From Clostridia bacterium (GTDB taxonomy: Bacteria > Bacillota > Clostridia > TANB77 > UBA1234), in NCBI GenBank assembly GCA_017469465.1, contig JAFUGH010000038.1, positions 1 through 64,000 on the forward strand: a DNA stretch of 64,000 bases, read 5' to 3'. The first letter of the stretch is position 1; every line of letters starts with the position of its first letter. A model generated the notes under the pieces. It was not told the DNA's origin, did no database searches, and was given only the letters and a program-made list of their open reading frames with translations. This document shows positions 55,520 to 62,970 of the stretch, piece by piece. A program made the position numbers and the translations under genes.

Positions 55520-56769
55520 TATGACCACCTACCAATTTATTTCTAATTTTAGTTGTAGCAGCTTCTTGTAAATCCATTCCTTTAATAACAGCATTTAAAC
55601 CAATTTTATGTTTTACTTGAGCAATTGTTAATTCTAAATTTCGTTCCTTTCGACGTTTTTCTTCATCTAGGAAAAAACTTAGTTGTTCATTTTGCTTTTG
55701 CTCTACTCTTAAAAAACTAATCCCAATTCTACGAATTGGTGTATCAGAAAAAGTCGTTTTTTTATATAACTCTAAAAAAGCTTTTACTAATTCTGAATAT
55801 AAATTAGTTCTAAATGATAGTTTGTAGTTCCCTCCAGTTGATTTTCTTTTATTATTAGAATAGCCAATGTATAAATTAATTGTATCTGTTGTTAAGTGCT
55901 TTTCTACTAATTCCAAGCTTTTTAGTTCCACCATTTCTTTTAGCACAATCATTGTCTCTTGATAATTGTAATCTCGAAATAACACTTGACTTGTGGATAC
56001 TGAATTTGTTTTGGGTCTATAATTTTTAATGTCACTAATGGTGCATGTTTCTATTCCCTTAGCATGATCTATTAAAAATTCTGCATTAACTCCAAATTCT
56101 TTATATAATTTTTTCTCATTATAATGTGCTAAGTCATACATATCGTATATTCCCATGCGGGATAGCCTATTTGAAATTCCGTTTACCAATTTGCCAAAAG
56201 TCAGTAAGCGGTTTATGATGCCAAAGTTCTTTTCGATATCTTTCTTCAGTAAGCCATCCAATGTTTGTTGGACTATGTTTTGACATGATATCTAAAGCAA
56301 TTTTCGCTAAGTATAAATTTGTTCCTATGCCGCAAGTCGCAGTAATTCCAAATGTATCATAAATATCTTTCATAATTACTTTAGCAAGTTCAATAGATTT
56401 CATTTTATACATATTTAAATAATGCGTGACATCCAAAAAAGCTTCATCAATTGAATAAACATGGATATCATCCTTTGAAATATATTTTAAGTATATAGCA
56501 TAGATATTGGCTGAATACTCCATATATTTTTTCATGCGTGGCTTTGCTATTATATATTCTACATTTTTAGGAATTTCATATAATCTACATCTGTTTTTAA
56601 TTCCTAACATTTTCATTCGAGGAGAAATAGCAAGACAAATTGCCCCTTTTCCTCTTGTTTCGTCTGCTACAACTAAATTCGTACTAAATGGATCAAGTGC
56701 CCTTTCTACACACTCAACAGAAGCATAAAATGTTTTTAAATCGATACATAAATATATATTTGGTGTCAT
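55509..56769 (-). CDS. Y-family DNA polymerase (DinB/UvrX-like), +1 shift at CGG
   Basis: Error-prone translesion polymerase. Palm motifs LCIDLKTFYASVECVERA (metal Asp), VYSIDEAFLDVTHYL (catalytic SIDE) and CGIGTNLYLAKIALD. The first frame ends after CGG (56179-56181, codon 197) with KRNFK and a stop; skipping the C gives FWQIGKGISNRLSRMGIYDM, the helix-hairpin-helix segment that must follow, then the little-finger domain. Joined length 419 residues, normal for the UvrX/YqjW group. Start set by GGAGGTGA. Operon with YolD and under SOS boxes. Confidence 0.9.
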
Positions 56770-56792
56770 ATATTTCCGTCACCTCCAAAAAA

Positions 56793-56849
56793 GAACATTA
56801 GTTCTTAAATTATTATAACATTATCTCATCATATTGTAAACACAAGTTC
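56793..56849 (-). promoter_or_regulatory. SOS promoter of the dinB-yolD operon
   Basis: On the minus strand, TTTACA (56840-56835), 17-base spacer, TATAAT (56817-56812). LexA-type boxes: perfect GAAC-TAAT-GTTC (56804-56793) just after -10, and GAAC-TTGT-GTTT (56849-56838, one mismatch) over -35. Same two-box layout as the yneA promoter. Confidence 0.85.
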
Positions 56850-56905
56850 TCATATTTATTTTGCCAATTTTTGGAATATGTAAAAAAATAAGTTTCCTAT
56901 TGTAT

Positions 56906-56938
56906 AAAAAAAGCCATCTAAAATAGATAGCTTTTTTC
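56906..56938. terminator. Bidirectional terminator
   Basis: Arms AAAAAAGCCATCTA and TAGATAGCTTTTTT (one bulge) downstream of the SLH gene. Confidence 0.8.
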
Positions 56939-56953
56939 TTAAAAAGATTTTAA

Positions 56954-58159
56954 TTATTGATTTAGTGCATCAGCAAGCCTTTGCATAATAGTTGCAGTTT
57001 CAGCTCTAGTTGCAAGTCCTACAGGATCAATCATATTATTCTCTTTTCCATTCATTACTTTAGTTGTTGTACACCAACAAATTGCTTCATAAGCATATTC
57101 AGCGATAGAATCTCTATCGATGTAGTCTAATAGGTATGGACTATTAATTGCAAAGCCTTTTCCTTTAAACCTTGCATATCTATAAATGATGGTTGCTAAA
57201 TCTTGTCTTGTAATATTACTATCTGGAGCAAATTTATTATCACCCACACCATTAACAATTCCATTCTTCGTAGCCCAAGAAACTGCTTCAGTATAATATG
57301 CATCTGGGGATACATCATCAAATGTTGATTTTGCGTATTCGATTGCATTTGAAAACCTAAATAATACTGTAACAAGCATTCCTCTTGTCAAATTGCTGTT
57401 TGGAGCAAATTCTATGTCAGACACACCTTTAAATAAATCATGTTTATTTACATACCTTACAGCATCATAGAACCAATCACTAGATTTTACATCAACAAAT
57501 TTGTTATTCCACTGTAGTTCTTCTTGTTTTGCCTCATTAGTTATTTTTAGGAATTTAACTTCAATGGTGTGATTTTCTTTAATATCATGAATGGTATAAG
57601 TACTTGTGCTACCATAATTAATACCGTCCACAATAACATCTGTGATTTTATATTTTTCATATGGAACGATTTCAAATCTTTGACTTTTACCTTCTTCAAC
57701 TTCTGGGTTTTCTGGTGTTATTTTACCTCCTTTTTCTAATGTAGTAGTAATCTTGTATTTTTTTACTTTAGAATCACTACTTTTATCAGTAGAGTCCGCT
57801 TTATCAGTAGTAGATTCCCCTGAACTTGATTTATTATTTGATGAATTTGTATCTTCAGATTCTATTGCCTTGTCTCCAGATGTTGTATTGTTATCCGCTA
57901 TATCAGTTTTACTATCTTCTGAATCACTTTTTTCACCAGATTGTGTATTTATTTTTTCTTTCTCATTATCAGTAGATTCTTTTTCACCAGAATCATTTTC
58001 TATTTTAGTATCAGTATTATCTACTTTAATTTCATCACCAGAATTAACAATGGAAGTTGTATCACCTGAATTCGTATTATCAGCTAATACAATAGATGTA
58101 GATATAGTTAGGATACTAACCATTAAAAATAACATTTTCATCCATTTACTATTTTTCAT
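56954..58159 (-). CDS. S-layer-homology surface protein
   Basis: A 401-residue exported protein. Signal peptide (about 1-27), an extremely acidic Ser/Asp/Glu/Thr linker (about 28-135), one InlB/Bacterial-repeat-type beta domain (about 138-210: LEKGGKITPENPEVEEGKS, IHDIKENHTIEVKF), and three SLH repeats (about 222-400: FVDVKSSDWFYDAVRYV, FDDVSPDAYYTEAVSWA, and a third with EAICWCTTTKVMNGK). SLH repeats bind pyruvylated wall polymers. ATG 58159 is set by GAGAGGAG. Confidence 0.85.
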   Translation of the reverse strand: MKNSKWMKMLFLMVSILTISTSIVLADNTNSGDTTSIVNSGDEIKVDNTDTKIENDSGEKESTDNEKEKINTQSGEKSDSEDSKTDIADNNTTSGDKAIESEDTNSSNNKSSSGESTTDKADSTDKSSDSKVKKYKITTTLEKGGKITPENPEVEEGKSQRFEIVPYEKYKITDVIVDGINYGSTSTYTIHDIKENHTIEVKFLKITNEAKQEELQWNNKFVDVKSSDWFYDAVRYVNKHDLFKGVSDIEFAPNSNLTRGMLVTVLFRFSNAIEYAKSTFDDVSPDAYYTEAVSWATKNGIVNGVGDNKFAPDSNITRQDLATIIYRYARFKGKGFAINSPYLLDYIDRDSIAEYAYEAICWCTTTKVMNGKENNMIDPVGLATRAETATIMQRLADALNQ

Positions 58160-58237
58160 ATATAAGTTCTCCTCTCTTTGGTACAATTTCTAGAATATAT
58201 TTTATCATATACAAGTAAAATAACAAGTAATAAAAAA

Positions 58238-59002
58238 CTATTTTTTTTGATAAATAATATGCACGTATGTAGATTCTTGGCTTCTTTTCTCCATAATTTC
58301 AAAAGCTCTATTTCTTAACTCTTTTTGTGCTTCTTTTTTTGAAAGAGTATTATCGGCAAAAAAAGGTCCATCTATATATGTCACAATATCTACTTTTCCA
58401 TCTACTTTCCCTTTATGATAAGTATTTGTTAGCGTATAAATAGGGACATTAAGTTCAACTGGATATTTAAAGGAAGTATCCGCAAAAGGTCTTATCTTAG
58501 TATAATATGGCCAAATGTGTGCTTCAGGATAAATTGTGATACTTCTGCAACGTTGAATATGTTTTTTTATTGTTTCAAGAAAATTTTTAAAACTTTTTGT
58601 ATTACCAGGCACAGGTATTGCGCCAAGCATTGGTACTAAGTTTTTTAATCCTTTCATAGAAACATTTTCAGGATTAACAATAAAAAAATTGCGCTTAGGA
58701 TAATTAGCAAGTGAAGGAATAAAAGTATCTGCAAATTCTTGTGTATGATTAGCATATATAAAATATCCAGTATTTTTACAACTTTTAAATTTTTCTTTTC
58801 CAATAAATTTAATATTAAATTTTATTTTAGCATAAAAATATTTTATTGGCATACTAAAAAAGTTTTGAAGAAGAAATGAGCAAAAGTTCCATATCTGATT
58901 ATGTGTATAAGGATAATTTTCATCAATGGTAATAGGAATTATATCCGCTGAAGAAAACTCATCTTTCAATTCATCTTCATAGTATATTATTCTTTTCTCC
59001 AT
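58238..59002 (-). CDS. PlsC-like acyltransferase with altered HX4D motif
   Basis: A 254-residue lysophospholipid-type acyltransferase. The usual NHX4D is here YANHTQEFADTF (His followed by Asp after five residues), so catalysis may differ. Downstream it has ITIYPEAHIWPY (the acceptor loop). It follows a GT8-PlsC fusion gene and a GT8 gene on the same strand, which suggests a small lipid-glycosylation/acylation operon. Confidence 0.75.
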   Translation of the reverse strand: MEKRIIYYEDELKDEFSSADIIPITIDENYPYTHNQIWNFCSFLLQNFFSMPIKYFYAKIKFNIKFIGKEKFKSCKNTGYFIYANHTQEFADTFIPSLANYPKRNFFIVNPENVSMKGLKNLVPMLGAIPVPGNTKSFKNFLETIKKHIQRCRSITIYPEAHIWPYYTKIRPFADTSFKYPVELNVPIYTLTNTYHKGKVDGKVDIVTYIDGPFFADNTLSKKEAQKELRNRAFEIMEKRSQESTYVHIIYQKK

Positions 59003-59013
59003 TTTTTCCCTTT

Positions 59014-59075
59014 CTTAAAAAAGGAGGACAATCATTTTCCTTAATTAATTACATACAAAATGACTGTTCCCTTTA
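59014..59075 (-). terminator. Imperfect hairpin between the fusion gene and the PlsC-like gene
   Basis: GGAACAGTCATTTT pairs with AAAATGATTGTCC across an 18-base loop; a T-run follows on the minus strand. Partial terminator or attenuator. Confidence 0.45.
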
Positions 59076-59087
59076 ATATAAAAAAAC

Positions 59088-60944
59088 TTATTCAATTTCT
59101 TTTAAAGGTGATAATTCCTCGACTGTAGTATATTCAAGAGGCTTGTTATAAAACTTTTCATAAATTTTTTTCCAACAAATAAAGTTTTTCTTCTTCATCA
59201 TTTCCGTATTCTCTTTCACTGATAAATCTTTATTTGGATAAATTGGTTTTTCAATATGAATATAATATTCTTTAATTGGGAAGCCATCACTTCCAATTCT
59301 ATCACTATTTTTCATTGTGATAAAAATTGGAACAACTGGTACATTATTTTTAGATGCAATTTTGTATGCACCATTTTTTAAAGGCTTCGGTTTTTGATAA
59401 TTCCACCATAAACTCTTTTCTGGATAAATTAAAATAAAATCGTTATCGTTTAATATGGTGTTTACTGCTTTCACAAACTCCATCATTGTATTAACATTAG
59501 AAGATAAAGGAAGTGTATTACTATTTCTGAATAAATACCCATAAAAACCTGGAAAATTAGTATAATTGCCTTCTCGAATTACCTTATATAATTTTTTCCT
59601 TTTAAACTTAGTTGACATGAAAGCGGTCTCGACAGCAAACACATCCATAGGATTAAAATGATTACATGTTAATATTGCTCCAGTTTCAATACTATTTAAA
59701 TTCTCTATTCCATAAATTTCTTTAATAATTAATTGATTTCTTCTTAATAATTCTAATAGAAAACCATATCCAATTGTGTTAGCAATTGTAGTATTTACTT
59801 TAGAAGTCATTTTTTCTTTTAAATAATCTGCTTCTCCCGGCATAAGTGGAATAGTCGGTGGATCTTTTTCCGGATCTATATCAAACTTACCTTCTTTTTC
59901 AAGTCGTGATATTTCCTCTAAAATAGCTAGCCTATCTTCTGATTGACGAATCAAATCGTTTGATTTTCTAAAACTGCTTAAATAATTGTTTATCTTTTTC
60001 AAACGTGAAGGCTTTTTTCTATCATCACCTACACAATCAGTTTCGAACTGTGCAAGTTCTAATAAATTTTTACTTTTTTTATCATCATCTTTCTTTTGCT
60101 CATCGCTATATTCAAGTTGTACTTTCCTTATTTCATCAATAAAATCAGTTTTTTCAGCATATTTCCAAAAATATTCCTCATACATAATAGACTCATAGTG
60201 CCAAGGTTTGTGAGCAAAATTATAATGTACTAGCTTAATATCACTATTAGGAATACTTTTCCTCACAACAGGCATTTTATCCCATGTAACATCTAATAAA
60301 TGAACTCTTCCCTTACATATTCTATTTAAATAATCTTGATCTTGTGCTACAGAAAAAGTCATCTTCTCTAACAAATATAAAAACTTTTCTTGAAAATTAA
60401 AATTTCTTAACTCTTTTAAGTTCATGATTAAAACACCAGCATTAAAGTAATGTTTATAACTAGAAACTCCCACTACCTTTTCTACATACTCTCTAAAAAT
60501 TGGTGTAAAACCAACTATTTCATCTGGGGCAGCACCTAATAAATTATTTTTAATATCAATATTGTAGAGTTCTGCAACATCAGCATTCAAAACGATATCT
60601 GCATCTAAATATAGTGCCTTATCATATTGAGGATATAGTGTAGGTAAAAACAATCTAAAATATGTAGCTTTTGAATAGTAATCTCTTGTATATAATTTAT
60701 CTTTAATACTATCAATATAATAATTTAAATCTACAAATTCAATTTTTAAGTTATTTTTCTCAAGTTTCTTTATTCGTTTAATATAATCTTTTGATATATT
60801 TGTATATAGAACTTTAATTTCATATAAATTATTATCAGATGAATTTTCTATAATTGATTGAATAGTTACAGCTAAAAATGGGATATACCCATCATCAACT
60901 GCAAAAAAAATGGGAATTGTTGTTTTATTTTTTTCCATATTCAT
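59088..60944 (-). CDS. Fused GT8 glycosyltransferase and PlsC acyltransferase
   Basis: A 618-residue two-domain protein. N-terminal GT8 glycosyltransferase (about 1-275): IPIFFAVDDGYIPFLAVTI, ALYLDADIVLN (DxD metal motif), YFNAGVLIMNL, FAHKPWHY. A charged linker follows (about 280-350), then a C-terminal PlsC domain (about 385-600) with canonical TCNHFNPMDVF (HX4D) and FILIYPEKSLWWNYQKP. GT8 enzymes transfer glucose or galactose; fusion to a lysolipid acyltransferase points to glycolipid or lipid-anchored polymer synthesis. It overlaps the upstream GT8 gene. Confidence 0.85.
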   Translation of the reverse strand: MNMEKNKTTIPIFFAVDDGYIPFLAVTIQSIIENSSDNNLYEIKVLYTNISKDYIKRIKKLEKNNLKIEFVDLNYYIDSIKDKLYTRDYYSKATYFRLFLPTLYPQYDKALYLDADIVLNADVAELYNIDIKNNLLGAAPDEIVGFTPIFREYVEKVVGVSSYKHYFNAGVLIMNLKELRNFNFQEKFLYLLEKMTFSVAQDQDYLNRICKGRVHLLDVTWDKMPVVRKSIPNSDIKLVHYNFAHKPWHYESIMYEEYFWKYAEKTDFIDEIRKVQLEYSDEQKKDDDKKSKNLLELAQFETDCVGDDRKKPSRLKKINNYLSSFRKSNDLIRQSEDRLAILEEISRLEKEGKFDIDPEKDPPTIPLMPGEADYLKEKMTSKVNTTIANTIGYGFLLELLRRNQLIIKEIYGIENLNSIETGAILTCNHFNPMDVFAVETAFMSTKFKRKKLYKVIREGNYTNFPGFYGYLFRNSNTLPLSSNVNTMMEFVKAVNTILNDNDFILIYPEKSLWWNYQKPKPLKNGAYKIASKNNVPVVPIFITMKNSDRIGSDGFPIKEYYIHIEKPIYPNKDLSVKENTEMMKKKNFICWKKIYEKFYNKPLEYTTVEELSPLKEIE

Positions 60945-61770
60945 TTCCTCTCGCTTCGAATTTATTTTTTAACTTTACATACTCATCTAAATCATCATCA
61001 AAGGCATGGCACTTTAATACATTATGTACTTCTTCTATATTCCATTGCTTATAATTTTCTGTATGTGGATATGGACGAAACATTAGTCTTTTACAAAAAT
61101 GACATACAACTGTATTTTTTTTATTAAATTTGGATTGCTCATTAAAAATTCTTGGTATTAGTTTTTTTGAAGTCGTGGACCAAAAAATGGCATCTTGATC
61201 AGCAAACATCATTTTCTTAGTCTTTATTCTTTCTCTTGCTTTTTCAAGTAAACCGGTTTGCTTAATTTTTTTCATATTTAATAAAAGCATTCCTGCATTA
61301 ATATAGTCCGGTCGAATTAACCAACAACCATATTTTTCTTTTACAGCCGCATATTCATAATTTTCAATGTCAATATTATAAAGCTTTGACAAGTCATCAG
61401 CTATCATCATATCAATATCTAAGTATAAAATTTTATTAGGAATTTCCTCTACTTTATCTGCCAAAAGTCTAAGTAAAGTATAAGGGGTGCAATAGGCATT
61501 TTCATTAGGGGAATTCATAAATTCTTCTTCATACAACTTAGATACATCTTTTTTTATTACTTGACTTTCAAGATTTTTTTCTTTTACTATTGAATTTAAA
61601 AATGCTATTTCTTCATCAGAAATAGGAATATAATCTTTGTTAATTCTTGAAACATCTGCAGTAAAAATAAAACACGTAATAGGTTCCTTTGTTCTTTTGA
61701 TAATTGAAATCAATTCACATAATGCACCATCAAATACTTTTTTATTTCCACACAATAGTATATTTATCAT
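60925..61770 (-). CDS. GT8-family glycosyltransferase
   Basis: A 281-residue glycosyltransferase: NILLCGNKKVFDGALCEL opening, ILYLDIDMMIADD (DxD), YINAGMLLLNM, ADQDAIFWS and VVCHFCKRLMFRPYPH. The tail keeps the GT8 layout. Start 61770 follows GGGGGAT; an ATG at 61782 is in-frame. It overlaps the fusion gene by about 20 bases, so both are coupled. Confidence 0.85.
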   Translation of the reverse strand: MINILLCGNKKVFDGALCELISIIKRTKEPITCFIFTADVSRINKDYIPISDEEIAFLNSIVKEKNLESQVIKKDVSKLYEEEFMNSPNENAYCTPYTLLRLLADKVEEIPNKILYLDIDMMIADDLSKLYNIDIENYEYAAVKEKYGCWLIRPDYINAGMLLLNMKKIKQTGLLEKARERIKTKKMMFADQDAIFWSTTSKKLIPRIFNEQSKFNKKNTVVCHFCKRLMFRPYPHTENYKQWNIEEVHNVLKCHAFDDDLDEYVKLKNKFEARGNEYGKK

Positions 61771-61837
61771 AGCATCCCCCATGCAATTTTTAAACTAATC
61801 ATATTTTATCACAAAATCTTAGTAAAAGCAACTACCT

Positions 61838-62046
61838 AAATTACAATTTGTCGGTTAGGCCATTGGGGACGGAGGATTTTGGCTTTTTTTCGACCAATAG
61901 GGACGGAGGATTTTGGCTGAATGCACATTTAATGGACGCCCCCATTGTGCACCCATTGTGCATTCAGCCAAAATCCTCCGTCCCTATTGGTCGAAAAAAA
62001 GCCAAAATCCTCCGTCCCCAATGGCCTAACCAGCAAATTGTAATTT
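61838..62046. repeat. Large palindrome, 89-base arms, with internal direct repeats
   Basis: 61838-61926 and 61958-62046 are inverted copies differing at two bases, around a 31-base loop. Each arm holds two direct copies of GGGACGGAGGATTTTGGCT separated by TTTTTTCGACCAATA. The loop repeats CCCATTGTG twice. It is far more G+C-rich than the flanks. No gene is supportable inside; an open frame on the plus strand is just the palindrome read through. It would form a giant RNA hairpin or DNA cruciform. A related unit appears in the hairpin at 31517-31540. Confidence 0.85.
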
Positions 62047-62103
62047 TAAGAATAAAATTGTAAAAAAAAGCAAAATATATAAATGTATGAAAGGAGTTTT
62101 ATC

Positions 62104-62469
62104 ATGGATATAATGAAATATGTATGGTGTTTTGTAATTGGAGGACTCATTTGCATTGTTGGACAAATATTAATAGACAAAACGAAATTAACCTCTGCAA
62201 GAATATTAGTATTATTTGTGACGCTTGGTGTAATTCTGACAGGACTTGGACTTTATGAGCCAATCGTAAATTTAGCAGGTAGTGGTGCTACTGTACCATT
62301 AACGGGTTTTGGTTACTCACTTGCAAAAGGCGCAATAAAAGGAGTTCAAGAAGAAGGTTTATTAGGTGCTTTTACAGGTGGAATAAAGGCAACGGCAGGA
62401 GGAATTAGCGCAGCAATCATATTCGGTTTTATTGCGGCGTTGATATCTAAACCCAAAATTAAAGATTAA
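62104..62469 (+). CDS. spoVAE: SpoVAE, dipicolinate-channel protein
   Basis: A 121-residue membrane protein of the SpoVA channel. CFVIGGLICIVGQILIDKT, NLAGSGATVPLTGFGYSLAKGAI and the glycine-rich end FIAALISKPK match SpoVAE (SpoVAEb). Start 62104 follows GAAAGGAG. Normally next to spoVAD, here it stands alone about 11 kb away, just past the large palindrome, so the spoVA operon has been split. Confidence 0.92.
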   Translation: MDIMKYVWCFVIGGLICIVGQILIDKTKLTSARILVLFVTLGVILTGLGLYEPIVNLAGSGATVPLTGFGYSLAKGAIKGVQEEGLLGAFTGGIKATAGGISAAIIFGFIAALISKPKIKD

Positions 62470-62473
62470 GACA

Positions 62474-62505
62474 AAAAAAAGCTACAACACTTGTAGCTTT
62501 TTTTG
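62474..62505. terminator. Bidirectional terminator
   Basis: Arms AAAAAAAGCTACAA and TTGTAGCTTTTTTTG with loop CAC, between spoVAE and the convergent gene. Confidence 0.9.
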
Positions 62506-62862
62506 TTAAATTTTCAGAATAATTAAAATTAAGAAAATAACAAATAGAACTCCGAAGAAAATTAGTAAAATAATTGTAGGTGTCTCAACAGTATAGTTTT
62601 TTTCTGTAATACTCGTATCTACACTTGCTCCCTCTTCAGAAGTTTCTTTATTAGTATTTTGAGGCTCACTTGTAACATAATTTTCATTTTTATTTTGGTA
62701 AGTATTTTCATTTAAAACTTCTATAGCATCTCCTTGTAATATCATTTTATTAGATTCAAATTCCTTAGATGAATTGCTAACAATATTTTCTCCCATTACA
62801 TAAGAGTGAAAAAATGTTAAATAGAACAACATACTGAATAATAAAACTAAAAATTTTTTCAT
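62506..62862 (-). CDS. Hypothetical secreted/membrane protein
   Basis: A 118-residue protein with a signal-type helix (about 3-22), an Asn/Glu/Ser-rich middle and a C-terminal membrane helix (about 95-116). No recognised family. Strong GGAGGAAA site. It looks like a small membrane-anchored surface protein. Confidence 0.6.
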   Translation of the reverse strand: MKKFLVLLFSMLFYLTFFHSYVMGENIVSNSSKEFESNKMILQGDAIEVLNENTYQNKNENYVTSEPQNTNKETSEEGASVDTSITEKNYTVETPTIILLIFFGVLFVIFLILIILKI

Positions 62863-62970
62863 TAATTTCCTCCCTAATAAAATACCTTCACCTATTTTAT
62901 GTGAAATGACATCACAATATATTAGATGAAGGATATTGGTACTCTACTTCGATTATTAATATATATTTTT

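Noticed and set aside
325-56769. Treating the broken genes as ordinary pseudogenes or sequencing errors
   Set aside because: All breaks fall at in-frame CGG and all are cured by the same one-base skip to Gly. Independent mutations or random errors should occur at varied positions, in both directions and in all phases. Not excluded without reads, but unlikely.
61848-62063. Open frame through the large palindrome
   Set aside because: The frame is just the inverted repeat read through; low-quality protein without a ribosome site.
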